64,000 nt of DNA, taken from the NCBI GenBank assembly GCA_003024785.1, contig PUQB01000564.1, positions 62,001-126,000 of the forward strand. The letters run 5' to 3'. A program made the position numbers and the translations under genes. This stretch comes from Selaginella tamariscina (Eukaryota > Streptophyta > Lycopodiopsida > Selaginellales > Selaginellaceae). Position 1 is the stretch's first letter; every line of letters begins with the position of its first letter. Of this stretch, positions 22,690 to 32,683 are shown piece by piece. The notes under the pieces were generated by a model that worked only from the letters and a program-made list of their open reading frames with translations, was not told the origin of the DNA and made no database searches.

Positions 22690-22862
22690 GAAGGGTAGCA
22701 CAAACCTTGATGAAACATTGATAAAAAAATTAGAAATCCCAAGAAACACTGTACATACTTGGGCTGTTCCCAATCGAACAGAATCTGTACCTTGATGGGA
22801 TCGGTTTGAACACTATTCACAAAATGATAAAAACTCACAAACTCTACCTCAGACATGTGCAT
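22690..22862 (-). pseudogene. Gypsy RT scrap (unit D)
   Basis: On the minus strand this reads SEVEFVSFYHFVNSVQTDPI, KVQILFDWEQPKYVQ and CFLGF, the RT segment after YLDD. It is the same scrap, in the same place and orientation, as in unit A and at 48140-48300, and better preserved than in A. It ends at a sharp junction at 22862 with inverted array sequence. Confidence 0.65.
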
Positions 22863-22970
22863 TAGCTGGAGGCCGTCAAGAGAGGATACAATTGGTGAAA
22901 CCGTCCATCTGGATTGTTTTCCTGTGCTTGTGTAGTGAGCGCAGTTGGTGTATCCGAGGTCTCGGCAAAA
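22863..22970 (-). repeat. Inverted fragment of the second coding-like remnant
   Basis: This is the reverse complement of sequence at 8120-8225 and 12810-12915 (gcattagctggaggccgtca..., ...gcgcagttggtgtatccgag). Its orientation is opposite to the unit in which it lies, which marks an inversion breakpoint near 22862. Confidence 0.75.
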
Positions 22971-23041
22971 AGGAGGCTCCGGCTCAGGAGGCTTTCATAT
23001 TATTTCTAGTATATTCACGGATATTCCAGGTTTATTCTAGC

Positions 23042-23077
23042 ATATTCTAGAATATTCTCAAGAATATTCTAGAATAT
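23042..23077. promoter_or_regulatory. Heat-shock-element-like palindrome
   Basis: ATATTCTAGAATATTCT at 23042-23058 and its exact reverse complement at 23061-23077, separated by CA. It contains two perfect runs of three alternating TTC/GAA pentamers (TTCtaGAAtaTTC and GAAtaTTCtaGAA), the consensus bound by heat shock factors. Similar TTCTAG words continue upstream (22998-23042). No intact gene lies next to it; the nearest coding remnant is the MULE half at 23156-23761. Confidence 0.45.
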
Positions 23078-23155
23078 ATAAGTTTTTTTAATATGCCGAC
23101 TGGCTTAATATATATTGACTGGCTTAATAAAGCATTATCCTAAACCCTAAACCAT

Positions 23156-23761
23156 TTATCCTTGTAGCACTGGTGGGTCATGAACTCTGTTGCAATTCAC
23201 CAGCAAACGGTGGACCTCCATCTCACTGAGCGATTGCCTTTGTAGAAAATATGTGACGTCCGGGTTCAAGCCAAGCACACGGCTGTAGACGAAGTACATG
23301 TGTACAATGGGCTCCAACTTATGCTCTTCTAAAAGGTAGAACAACTGCATGTAGGATAAGTATTAATAGTCACTTTTGCAAAGTCATTTCCTACCGACAC
23401 AACGAAAGCCTCCTTCCGTCCTCTAACTGTCACTTCAACATTTCGCACACGACCTAAAAACGTCTTGGCCTTGTGGAAATTCTTCTCTTGTTCCTTAGAC
23501 ATTTTGTTGGAGTCCGGACCATACGTCCTTCGAAAGGTGGAATTGTTGTAGATCCAGCTCCACGTGGTGGCGATGGTGTTTGTCCTTTTGACCCTCATCT
23601 ACTCTTCCTGCCGTCCCCTGTAAACCTTCCAGAACAAAGCCTGCATCCTGTAGTTCTCTGACCTCCTCACTTGTCAGCTTCGTTTCCTTGAGCACAGGCC
23701 AAACCGTTGGTGGTGTTGGAATTCGTGACTGAAGAATTTGCCGTTTGGCCGCGTGAAACAC
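23156..23761 (-). pseudogene. MULE-like transposase, C-terminal half with SWIM-type finger
   Basis: Minus strand. 23598-23329 encodes TTWSWIYNNSTFRRTYGPDS, KAKTFLGRVRNVEV and then VVSVGNDFAKVTINTYPTCS-CS, the CxC half of a SWIM zinc finger. After a frameshift, 23350-23156 continues with FYLLEEHKLEPIVHMYFVYS (expected CxH half, cysteine replaced by isoleucine) and LGLNPDVTYFLQRQ. This is the usual C-terminal order of plant MULE transposases and complements the N-terminal half at 19556-20812, which is on the opposite strand. It is non-functional. Confidence 0.5.
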
Positions 23762-24529
23762 CCTGAATCTTTTAGTCCTTATTTATACATATCTATACTC
23801 ATATCCGTATCTATATCCTTATTTATATTCTTGCTCGTATCTATATCCTTTGTATCCTTATCCATATTCATATTTGTATTTGTGTGACGAAGTCAAATTC
23901 TTGCACCATCCCCCTCCTTTGAGAGTCGGACTTGTCAGATACCTATAATGAAACTTATTAACGACATCATGAGCATGTTGCAGATTCATTGTGGGTTCCC
24001 AAGTAGCAAACCAAGTCGACCAAGTAATAGAGTCAGTGATGAAATAACTTCCAAATCGTTGTCAACTATAATCAGAGTTGGATGTGATAAGGGAGCATGT
24101 TTGAATGGTATGGCTCAAGAAGAAAAATATGGAATACCGAGAAAATTCCAACCAATGAGCCACATTGTTGATACGAGATGCCACCGAAAATGGACTAAGG
24201 GATTAATAATTGAACTTTCCACAAGGTTGTGTAGTCTTAATGTTATATCGAAGAAGCCAGACTTGTTCATCAACTTGATAAACCAAAGTGTCTTTACAAT
24301 ATTGATTGGTAGTTGTCTTATGATATTCTTGTGTCTTCAGAAGATGTTGATGAAGCATAGCCTGGACAAACTAGAGACAATCAAGTCGATTTTGTGAAAT
24401 GGATTTACCAAATTTCCAGGCATATCAAAACTTCATCATGGATGTTGACATGTCAAAGCATATAAAGGTGACATACCAATTGCTGCATGCTTGAAGTTGT
24501 CAATTAAGGGTAGTAGCAATAACCAATCA

Positions 24530-24738
24530 TCATGTTAGACTACTCGAGGGTTTGAATAGTGCATTTTGATTGACCATTGAATTTTGGATAATAACATGAA
24601 GATAATGGTCTCTTGAACTTGAGTAGCTCAAGAAGTCATTACCAGAACTTGGTAATAAACTGTGGATCATGATCGCTGACAATGTTGTCAGGAAGTCAGT
24701 AAAACCAAAAAACATCCTTTATAATCAAGTCATATATG
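24530..24738 (-). pseudogene. Integrase core of the split chromovirus
   Basis: On the minus strand this reads LPDNIVSDHDPQFITKFW, LLELLKFKRPLSSCYYPK, NGQSKCTIQTLE, equivalent to the integrase stretch with the second aspartate and the catalytic glutamate (here changed). Stops interrupt it. Its first half is at 31080-31280, on the far side of the inserted element. Confidence 0.6.
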
Positions 24739-24743
24739 GAGAT
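24739..24743. repeat. Target-site duplication, left (GAGAT)
   Basis: GAGAT immediately before the 5' LTR, repeated exactly at 30962-30966 after the 3' LTR. A 5-bp duplication is the normal size for Ty3/gypsy integration. Confidence 0.9.
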
Positions 24744-25333
24744 TGTCACGACCCGATACAGAATACAGGTTTCCGGATACAGGACATGGGTTGCAGGACT
24801 TTCCTACAGGATATTCCTACCAGGATTCCGGACACAGGATTCGGTTGCAGGATATTCCTACAGGATATTCCTACAGGATATGCCACAGGATATGCCTAGA
24901 GGATAAGGGACATGTGGACTCATCTTAGCCTCTGCATGCATGCAATCACTTTTGCATGCATGCAACCACTTTTAGCACTCATGCCTAGATTAGCTCTTGG
25001 AGTTGTGAGCATAAAAGCTCCGACCTAATTGTTGTACAATCAGTTACTATCAACACCAGTCTTACTACGATATCTTGTCTTGTTCTTGTTTGTTCTTGTC
25101 TTCTCTTTGCTTCCTTCCTGTTGCTCCGGATCCTGTCCTGCTCCTGTCTTGTTCCTGGATCCTGTCCTGCCTTCCTGTCTTGCTCCCGGATCCTATCCTG
25201 TTCCTGTCTGCTCCTGATCCGTCCTCGTCTGTCTTTCCTAGTTCCTAGTTCCTGTCTGTCCTTCCTGTTCCTGAGTCAAGCCTTCCTCTCTTGGAATCCT
25301 GTTCTTTCCTGGTTCCTGGATCGTGGCTTGACA
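24744..25333 (+). repeat. 5' LTR of the full-length chromovirus
   Basis: 590 bp, TGTCACGACC...CTTGACA. A promoter is suggested by ATAAAA at 25011-25016, with a likely transcript start near 25042. Downstream (25080-25330) is pyrimidine-rich with repeated TCCTG words. Compared with the 3' LTR it has an extra copy of the ggatattcctaca repeat near 24855 and an extra tgcatgcatgcaacc near 24955. Confidence 0.92.
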
Positions 25334-25335
25334 GT

Positions 25336-25347
25336 TTGATAGTAACT
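25336..25347 (+). other. Self-priming primer-binding site
   Basis: TTGATAGTAACT, 2 bases after the 5' LTR, is exactly complementary over 12 bases to AGTTACTATCAA at 25042-25053 inside the LTR. That sequence sits 31 bases after ATAAAA, i.e. at the expected 5' end of the transcript. This is the geometry of Tf1-type self-priming, in which the first bases of the RNA fold back and prime minus-strand synthesis instead of a tRNA. No sequence beginning TGG, as needed for a tRNA 3' end, is present here. Confidence 0.75.
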
Positions 25348-25423
25348 CTTCATAGTTCTCCGTTTTCCAGCTACCTTTTTCTTGATTCCTTTCCTTCATT
25401 TCCTCCTTTTTCTTTCCTAGATC

Positions 25424-26400
25424 ATGGCTGATTTTGAGCGCTTTCAACGCGAGCACCAAATGTTACTTCATGAGCTGGCCACTTTGCGCCAAGTGGTCAC
25501 CGACCTGCAAGGTTCCACCACTGCGGCACATGCAGCTGCTGATGCATCCTCCAAGGCTGCTGCGCAGGCTCTCTCCAGGCATCGGTGGTTCCCTCTTCAT
25601 CAAACTTTTCTTCGGAGCCGAAGGTTAGCATGCCAGAGAAGTTCAGTGGCAATCGTGCCGATTTCCAAGGTTTCCTGAATCAGATCCGGCTCTTGATCCG
25701 TATGCAACCACGGCGCTACTCGACTGATGCTCAAAAGGTGGGTCTTTTGGCATCCTTACTAAGTGGATCTCCACGGGCTTGGGTTGCCCCCTTGCTGGAG
25801 CGTGACGACCATTGATGGAAGACTTTGAAGGTTTCGTGGCTGCCTTTGAAGCCTGTTTTGGAGATCCTGATAAGTACCGTTCTGCATGCACGAAGTTACG
25901 GAAGCTCACTCAAGGATCCCGACCAGCTTCCGTCTATGCATCCGAATTTCAGCAACTTTGCACGAACATTCCATGGGACGAGACTGCATTGATCGAACAC
26001 TTCCGTTTTGGGTTGAGGGACGACGTGAAGGACCTTCTCCTTACGTTACCGGATGCCCAAACATTAGCGGAGATCATGCAACAAGCTGTTCGTTGCGACA
26101 ACCGTTTGTTCGAGCGTCGTCAGGAAAGATCCCGTCAGCAGTTCCTGCAAACCAATCCTGCAGCTGTGGTACATGTTCCTGCACCACCTTCTGGAGTAGT
26201 TCCTATGGAGGTTGAGAAATCCAAGCGTGGCCTCTTTCCGCTGCTGAGAAGCAACGTCGTCGCAGTGAGAACCTGTGCTTGTATTGTGGTGGAGCAGGAC
26301 ACAAGGTGGCAGATTGTCCTATTAAAGCCAGGAACTTCAAGACGCGTGAAGTTGAAGCTGAAGTTCAGTCGGAAAACTCCAATGTCCACTTCGTCTAGGA
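25424..26400 (+). pseudogene. gag: gag of the full-length chromovirus, frameshifted
   Basis: The start ATG at 25424 opens MADFERFQREHQMLLHELAT, a coiled-coil-like leader. Frame changes occur near 25580 (continuing as MPEKFSGNRADFQGFLNQIR), near 25810 (FEGFVAAFEACFGDPDKYRS) and near 26220. The last frame holds a CCHC zinc knuckle [14 protein letters not shown] at about 26274-26315, which binds RNA during packaging. The core follows the retrotransposon gag pattern (FREGLRDD-like FRFGLRDDVKDLLLTLP). The three shifts mean no full Gag is made from this copy without frame correction. Confidence 0.85.
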
Positions 26401-26409
26401 GCCGCGAAG

Positions 26410-27336
26410 TTGGACGTAGGTGCAGGCTCCATTGGTGCTGCTCATACCATCCCATCACTTAAGTTTCCTGTACACATTCATCTTAATAATCGAGAGCTCA
26501 TGGAGTTTGCCTTGTTAGACACTGGTGCAAATGCATGCTTCATGGATGACACGTTTGCAACTCAACATGGCATTTCGGTGGTGAAGTTGAAGCGTGCAGT
26601 TCCTGTAGAGGTGGCCGATGGGCGTCTAATTGCTTCTGGCGCAGTTACCCATGCTACCGAACCTCTCTCCTGCAGGTATGGCACATTCAACTGTTCAATT
26701 TCCTTCAACTTGATCAAGACTCGGTCGACTCCCATCATTTTGGGCATGCCATGGTTCGTTGTTGCAAATCCGCAGATCGACTGGAGGTCTAGGACGCTCA
26801 CGTTTTCCTCTCCAACAGCTAGGATCAATCCTGTACCTTCCTGTGTGCAGGATACATCCTTAGTATCTGAGGCAGTACAAGCTACAGGATTGACCGTGCC
26901 TGTTCCTGTACCAGTGTTGAAGACTCCTCCTCGACAGGATTCACCTCATATCAGTTCCTCAGCACATCCGCAGGCTCTCTCCACTCCTGTAAGTTTGCGG
27001 TGTCCTGTACAGGGTTCTTCCAATCCTGTATCAGTGTCGAAGGTTCCTCCTCAACAGGATCCACCTCCTGTTGATTCGTCAGCACATTCGCAGGCTTTTC
27101 CACTCTTGCGCAACCACGGACTCCTGTACAGGATTCTTCCAATCCTGTACACTCATCAACACCCACACAGGTTTTTTCCAATGCCTTCTTTCTGTTACCC
27201 TGCTTCTGTTCCATCCCCCAAGATCCTTCCTCTTTTTCAGTCACAGCTCCCTCCTTCTCCTCTCCGAGTTCTTACCACTACCATGCATGAACTCGCCACT
27301 GATCCTGCTCCTTCCACCTTTTTGCCTTTCAAGTAA
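26410..27336 (+). CDS. pr: Protease region of the chromovirus polyprotein
   Basis: Open stretch of 308 codons. The aspartic protease active site is [15 protein letters not shown] at about residues 34-48, and the second conserved strand is [18 protein letters not shown] proline- and serine-rich linker of about 120 residues follows, with repeated PVQ/SNPV phrases produced by the recurring CCTGTA word. The linker then runs out of frame with RT, which starts in another frame near 27420. The ATG at 26410 need not be a real start, since protease is normally part of a Gag-Pol fusion. Confidence 0.8.
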   Translation: MDVGAGSIGAAHTIPSLKFPVHIHLNNRELMEFALLDTGANACFMDDTFATQHGISVVKLKRAVPVEVADGRLIASGAVTHATEPLSCRYGTFNCSISFNLIKTRSTPIILGMPWFVVANPQIDWRSRTLTFSSPTARINPVPSCVQDTSLVSEAVQATGLTVPVPVPVLKTPPRQDSPHISSSAHPQALSTPVSLRCPVQGSSNPVSVSKVPPQQDPPPVDSSAHSQAFPLLRNHGLLYRILPILYTHQHPHRFFPMPSFCYPASVPSPKILPLFQSQLPPSPLRVLTTTMHELATDPAPSTFLPFK

Positions 27337-27419
27337 CTCCTACGTCCTCTTCTACCTTTCCTGTATCCGACTCCCCTGTTTTTTCTCCTTCTCCTTCTCC
27401 TTCTCCTCCTTCTTCCCTA

Positions 27420-27893
27420 CCATCCAAGTACCACGACTTTAAGGACGTTTTTGACAAGCACAAGGCTGCAGTTCTTCCTGTTCACAGGTCCTACGACTGT
27501 CCTATTGATCTTGCGGAAGGAAAGACTCCACCATTCGGACCGATTTATGCATTGTCACCCACAGAGTTGGAGGTTCTTCGTCAGTACATCGAGGACAACT
27601 TGGCATCCGGCTTCATTCGTCACTCAAAGTCCCCTGCAGGAGCTCCTATCTTCTTTGTCAAGAAGAAGGATGGGAGTTTACGTTTGGTTGTGGACTACAG
27701 GGGTTTGAATCAAGTCACCATTCGGAATCGGTACCCGTTGCCATTGATCCCGGAACTTCTCGATCGGCTGCGAGGAGCAAAGGTGTTCACGAAGATCGAC
27801 TTACGAGGGCCTACAACCTTGTACGGATTCGTCCCGGCGATGAGTGGAAGACTGCCTTTCGTACAAGGTATGGACATTTTGAGTACACGGTAA
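27420..27893 (+). pseudogene. RT N-terminal part of the chromovirus
   Basis: In the frame of 27552-27893: [60 protein letters not shown] and [10 protein letters not shown] frameshift at about 27805 breaks the AYNLVRI segment, after which the rest of RT is found in the frame starting at 27893 ([13 protein letters not shown]). The upstream part (27430-27550) encodes the conserved [10 protein letters not shown] lead-in. Confidence 0.85.
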
Positions 27894-30391
27894 TGCCTTT
27901 CGGCCTTACCAATGCCCCAGCTGTGTTCCAACACATGGTGAACGACATTTTCCGTGACTTCTTGGACCAGTTTGTGGTGATCTACCTCGACGACATCTTG
28001 ATTTTCTCCAAGGACCAGGCGGCACATGACAAGCATGTACGACTAGTTTTAGAGCGGCTTCGCGAGCATGGCCTGTACGCGAAGTTGGAGAAGTGTTTTT
28101 TCGATAGGGATTCGGTGGAGTTCTTGGGCTACATCGTCTCTCCTGCTGGCGTTTCCATGGACATGCACAAGGTGAAGACCATCGTGGAGTGGGAGAGGCC
28201 CAAGTCGGTACGAGATGTACAATGTTTCCTTGGCTTTGCAAACTTCTACAGGCGGTTCATACAGGACTTCTCCAAGCGTGTACTTCCACTCACAGAACTC
28301 ACCAAGCGCACAGGACTTTTCTCTTGGTCCGACAAGGCGGAACACGCGTTCACAACACTCAAGGACGTTTTCACGACAGCTCCGATTTTAGCACATCCTG
28401 ACCCTTCTCATCCTTTCTTCATTGAAGCAGATGCCTCGGATTTTGCAGTAGGATCCGTCCTATCGCAAGTTGGAGAGGACAAGTTGCTTCATCCTGTAGC
28501 TTTTCACTCTCGTAAGTTCCTGTCGGCGGAGATCAACTACGAGATTCATGACAAGGAACTCAAGGCCATTGTGGATTCGTTTGAGGAGTGGCGGCATTTC
28601 CTGGAAGGTGCTGCACATCCTGTACAAGTTCTTACGGATCACAAGAACCTGGAGTACTTTCAAACGGCTCGGTCCTCAGTCGGCGACAGGCTAGGTGGGC
28701 AGAGTTCCTATCACGTTTTGACTTCGTCATCGTCTACAGGCCCGGCTTTCGGAATGGCAAGGCGGACGCATTGTCTAGGCGCTCTTACCTTGCACCAAGC
28801 CCGGGCGATCCTGCATTTGACTGTCAAAGGCAAGTGTTGTTGGGTCCTGATCGTTTCCGGCTTGCGGCACTGCAGGTTCATCAGGCTCCAGCAAATTCAA
28901 CACTCCTACAGGACGTCCGTTCGCAGTTGGCTACAGACGACTTGGCAAAGAATGTGTTCTCACACATTCATCCTGACGTTGCAAGTTCCTCTTCCTCCCA
29001 GTTCCCGTCCAGACTACAACCTGTTCACCATACAGGATGGACTCCTGTACCGGGAAGGTCTCCTGTACGTTCCTGTTGGTATTTCCAGGACTCGTGTGGT
29101 ACAGGATTGTCATGATACCCCGGCTACAGGACATTTTGGTGTGGCCAAGACAGTGGAGTTGGTGACTCGCAACTATTGGTGGCCTGGGTTGCGAGGTTTT
29201 GTGGAGAGGTTTGTACGGAGTTGTGACACTTGTAGCAGGTCGAAGATGCCTCATCATGCACCCTCTGGTCTTCTTCGTCCTCTTCCTGTTCCGTCTGCTC
29301 CTTGGAGATCCATTTCTATGGATTTCCTCACAGATCTTCCTCCTTCTCGTGGATTTGATGCAGTTCTTGTGGTGGTTGACCGTTTCACCAAGCAGGCTCA
29401 TTTCCTACCCTGCAACAAGACAGCTACAGGTCAGACAACTGCCGAGTTGGTGATCCGCGAGGTGTTCCGACATCATGGTCTTCCTGAGAGCATTGTTTCC
29501 GATCGAGGTCCACAATTCATGTCCAAGTTTTGGCGAGAGCTTCTTCGGAGTCTACAGGTCAAAGCGGATCTTTCTTCAGGATATCACCCACAAACCGATG
29601 GGCAGTCCGAACGCACAATTCAGACCTTAGAACAGTATCTTCGTTGCTTCATCAGTTACCAGCAGGACAACTGGTTGGACCTCCTTCCAATGGCGGAGTT
29701 TGCCTACAACAACTCCATCCACGCATCTACAGGACAGACACCTTTCTTTGCTCTTACAGGCCACCATCCACGTTTTGACTTTGCTCCTCCCGCTTCTCCT
29801 TCTTCCGCTCCTGCAGTACAGGATCGTCTTCAGCATCTTCGGCAGGTACAGGATGATCTCCAGGTTCATCTTCAACAGGCACAGGAACGATACAAGCATC
29901 ATGCTGATGCTCACCGTCAGCCGGCACCTGCATACAAGATTGGTGATCTCGTGTGGCTTCTTCGTCGACACATTCGCACCAACAGGCCTTCTTCTAAGTT
30001 GGATTTTCAACGATTGGGCCCTTATAGGATCGTGGCGGAGGTAAATCCTGTAGCTTTCCGACTCGAGTTACCATCCACGGTGAAACTTCATCCTGTGTTT
30101 CACACCTCTTTGTTGGAGCCGTATCATCCTTCTTCTCTTCCCGGTCGTGTTTCTTCTCCTCCCCCTCCTGTGGTCATTGACACTGAACCTGAGTACGAAG
30201 TTGCAGCCATCCTTGACTCTCGTCTTCATCGTCACCAACTCCAATACTTGGTGGATTGGAAAGGGTACCTGCCTACTGATCGCACTTGGGAACCTGCATC
30301 CAACTTACTCCATGCTTCTTCCAAGGTTGCTGCCTTCCATCGGCATTATCCTGCTAAACCAGGTCCCAAGACTCGTGGAACTCGTCTTTAG
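27893..30391 (+). CDS. pol: RT core, RNase H, integrase and chromodomain of the chromovirus
   Basis: One open frame of 832 codons. [16 protein letters not shown] and catalytic [12 protein letters not shown] (about residues 30-41). RNase [19 protein letters not shown] and [15 protein letters not shown]. Between about 28665 and 28985 the frame is wrong: the expected [17 protein letters not shown] is read only in another frame (28700-28960), so two compensating shifts flank it. Integrase follows: [12 protein letters not shown] with CDTCSRSK (H2C2 finger), [19 protein letters not shown] and [16 protein letters not shown] with the catalytic glutamate, then the [16 protein letters not shown] module. 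The end is a chromodomain ([30 protein letters not shown], about residues 765-805), thought to steer integration to marked chromatin. The stop at 30389-30391 abuts the purine tract. Confidence 0.88.
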   Translation: MPFGLTNAPAVFQHMVNDIFRDFLDQFVVIYLDDILIFSKDQAAHDKHVRLVLERLREHGLYAKLEKCFFDRDSVEFLGYIVSPAGVSMDMHKVKTIVEWERPKSVRDVQCFLGFANFYRRFIQDFSKRVLPLTELTKRTGLFSWSDKAEHAFTTLKDVFTTAPILAHPDPSHPFFIEADASDFAVGSVLSQVGEDKLLHPVAFHSRKFLSAEINYEIHDKELKAIVDSFEEWRHFLEGAAHPVQVLTDHKNLEYFQTARSSVGDRLGGQSSYHVLTSSSSTGPAFGMARRTHCLGALTLHQARAILHLTVKGKCCWVLIVSGLRHCRFIRLQQIQHSYRTSVRSWLQTTWQRMCSHTFILTLQVPLPPSSRPDYNLFTIQDGLLYREGLLYVPVGISRTRVVQDCHDTPATGHFGVAKTVELVTRNYWWPGLRGFVERFVRSCDTCSRSKMPHHAPSGLLRPLPVPSAPWRSISMDFLTDLPPSRGFDAVLVVVDRFTKQAHFLPCNKTATGQTTAELVIREVFRHHGLPESIVSDRGPQFMSKFWRELLRSLQVKADLSSGYHPQTDGQSERTIQTLEQYLRCFISYQQDNWLDLLPMAEFAYNNSIHASTGQTPFFALTGHHPRFDFAPPASPSSAPAVQDRLQHLRQVQDDLQVHLQQAQERYKHHADAHRQPAPAYKIGDLVWLLRRHIRTNRPSSKLDFQRLGPYRIVAEVNPVAFRLELPSTVKLHPVFHTSLLEPYHPSSLPGRVSSPPPPVVIDTEPEYEVAAILDSRLHRHQLQYLVDWKGYLPTDRTWEPASNLLHASSKVAAFHRHYPAKPGPKTRGTRL

Positions 30392-30402
30392 GGAGGAGGT
30401 GC

Positions 30403-30961
30403 TGTCACGACCCGATACAGAATACAGGATTCCGGATACAGGACATGGGTTGCAGGACTTTCCTACAGGATTCCTACCAGGATTGGACACAGGATTCGGT
30501 TGCAGGATATTCCTACAGGATATGCCACAGGATATGCCTAGAGGATAAGGACATGTGGACTCATCTTAGCCTCTGCATGCATGCAAATCACTTTTAGCAC
30601 TCATGCCTAGATTAGCTCTTGGAGTTGTGAGCATAAAAGCTCCGACCTAATTGTTGTACAATAGTTACTATCAACACCAGTCTTATACGATTATCTTGTC
30701 CTTCTTGTCTGTTTCTTGTCTTACTCTTTGTTTCCTTCCTGTCTTGCTCCAGGATCCTGTCTGCTCCTGTCTTGTTCCTGGATCCGGTCCTGCCTTCCTG
30801 TCTTGCTCCCGGATCCTATCCTGTTCCTGTCTGCTCCTGGATCCTGTCCTCGTCTGTCTTGCTCCTGATTCCTAGTTCCTGTCTGTTTCCTCTCCTGCTC
30901 CTGAGTCAAGCCTTCTCTCTTGGAATCCTATTCCTTCCTGTTCCTGGATCGTGGCTTGACA
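30403..30961 (+). repeat. 3' LTR of the full-length chromovirus
   Basis: 559 bp, beginning TGTCACGACCCGATACAGAA like the 5' LTR and ending GGCTTGACA. It keeps the ATAAAA promoter word (30633-30638) and AGTTACTATCAA (30663-30674). It differs from the 5' LTR mainly by short deletions and a handful of substitutions. Confidence 0.92.
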
Positions 30962-30966
30962 GAGAT

Positions 30967-32170
30967 AGTCTTCGTATATGGTAGAAAGTAAGCCATCTTT
31001 CTACAATGATGAAAATAGTGTCGAATCCTTAAGTTAGTGGCAAATCAGTCACAAAGTCTATTGAGATGCAAGACCAAGGCATTATTGGAGCTGAAAGTGG
31101 TTTAAGGAGACCATATGGGCGATGGTGAGGAATTTTAAAACGAGTACAGATGTCATAGGTACAAATAAACTCTTCCATTGATTGGCATAGTCAGTATAGT
31201 TGATTAATTTCATTATTTTCGTAACGCCAAGGTGATCAACAAGCAGAGTGTCATGATGAGATTGCAACACTTGAAGTTGAGCGTCACTTGGTGAACCAAG
31301 TTGTTATGAAGAAGCAAATGGTTGACAAAATCGTAATAGATTGTAGTCAGGTTGTGAGACGAATGAAGTGTTACTTGCAAGGTAACTTAAGATATCTTAA
31401 GCCAGTGGATCAAAGACAAGTTTAAAACAGATAGTAAGAGATCGGAGTCAAAACGTGCAACATGAATGGCGAGTGTTTGGAGGCATTTAGGACCAAGTAC
31501 CACTTGCTTTTGTTAGTCAAATTCAACGTCACTAGCATGCGATCCCAAATATGCTCGTTGTGAAAGTGCATTGGATTGAACTTGTTTGAGTGCCATGTTG
31601 ATACTTGATCTCGAAGTTGAATCGAAAGGGGATCTAATGGGTCCAATGAGCTCGACGTTGATTCAGAACTTGAGCTTGAGATAAATAAACTAAGTTCCGA
31701 TGATTACTTTGTGGGGGGAACCTTCAAAAAACTTTTGCCACTCTTAAAAAGCAATCCATAATAGTTAAAAGTTCCTTGTCATGAATTTCATAATTGATCT
31801 CTGTAGTTGTGAACTTGCATGAGTGAAATGTTACGGGGTGTAAATCGTTATCAAAGCCATATTGATAGAGAATACCACCCAAAGCAAAGTCAACACATCT
31901 ATCTTCATCACAAGGGAGGCTAATGTCGTCCCAATTGATGTCGCATGAAAATAAGCAAAAAACTAGAAGCATATTTAGATGCTACATAGAAACCTTGCCA
32001 TAGTTGTTGAAGCTTGGTTACTGTCGTGCGCTCACGGTCAAGATCGCCGAAAGTAGCTTTTAAAACTTGAAAAAATGTATCCCATAATTTCAAGAGTGGT
32101 GAGTCCTTCTCAAGTAAAGATGCAAACCACTTCAAAGCTACATTGGTGAGGAGTGTGTCAAGACCCATTT
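30967..32170 (-). pseudogene. gag, RNase H and integrase finger of the split chromovirus
   Basis: Three degenerate minus-strand blocks. 32168-31960: MGLDTLLTNVALKWFASLLE and FGDLDRERTTVTKLQQLWQG, a gag core. 31920-31724: VDFALGGILYQYGFDNDLHP and [17 protein letters not shown], RNase H without its first aspartate context. 31270-31082: HDTLLVDHLGVTKIMKLIN, the histidine pair of the integrase finger. Each retains clear family wording but is full of stops. The direct junction of gag to RNase H shows an internal deletion. Confidence 0.65.
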
Positions 32171-32683
32171 GTGCTATAACTGTAGGGTACTAGTGCAAGT
32201 GTAAGTGAAAGACCAGTTGAACTTGATTCATAAAACCTTAAAATTGTGACTTTGATCCATCAAACTTGGATGGTAAGTTGACTTTTGATTTTGAAACACA
32301 TGATAAAGATGACTATTGCTGTAAATTCTATTGCAGTAATTGATTCTTAAGTTGTAGCTACTAAAAGTGTTGTGCGAGATCTCTATATTTATAGAAGACA
32401 TGTTAAGAATTTTGAAAGCTTAAAACCAAACAATGGAGAGTATTCAAGTTGAAACTGTTAAAAACCAAGCTAAAAAGACAGGAAATAAATTAGATTATAA
32501 AAATTGAATAATTGTTATCCATATCCTTATTTATATCTTTATTTTTTATCCTTATTCGTATCTTAAAGTTTATTCATATTCGTATTCTTATTCATATCCA
32601 TATATGTATTTATATCTATATCCTTATTTATATCCTTATCTTTATTCATAATTATTTGTGTGATGAGGTCAGATCGTCACAAC

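Larger units (their letters stand above)
24744..30961 (+). mobile_element. Full-length Tcn1/Tf1-like chromovirus (Ty3/gypsy)
   Basis: Complete structure of 6218 bp: 5' LTR 24744-25333, self-priming site, gag, protease, RT, RNase H, integrase, chromodomain, purine-rich tract gggaggaggtgc (30391-30402), 3' LTR 30403-30961, and GAGAT duplications on both sides. The integrase phrase [19 protein letters not shown] and a C-terminal chromodomain place it with fungal and moss-type chromoviruses rather than seed-plant ones (established family features; my placement is by eye). The coding region carries several frameshifts and the LTRs differ by indels, so it is probably inactive but not very old. Base composition is far more GC-rich than its surroundings. 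Confidence 0.92.
23765..32683 (-). mobile_element. Old minus-strand chromovirus, split by a younger insertion
   Basis: The element reads right to left. LTR-like ends share a TCACACAAATA block followed by degenerate ATAAGGATAT repeats (about 32510-32683 and 23765-23911). Inside are a gag piece (32168-31960), an RNase H piece (31940-31720), the H2C2 finger of integrase (31280-31080), the integrase core (24740-24530) and a chromodomain end (24020-23945, TWEPTMNLQHAHDVV). The polypurine tract ctctcaaaggaggggg lies at about 23914-23929. Gag is joined almost directly to RNase H, so protease and RT are deleted. A complete second element occupies 24744-30961 inside the integrase. Confidence 0.65.
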
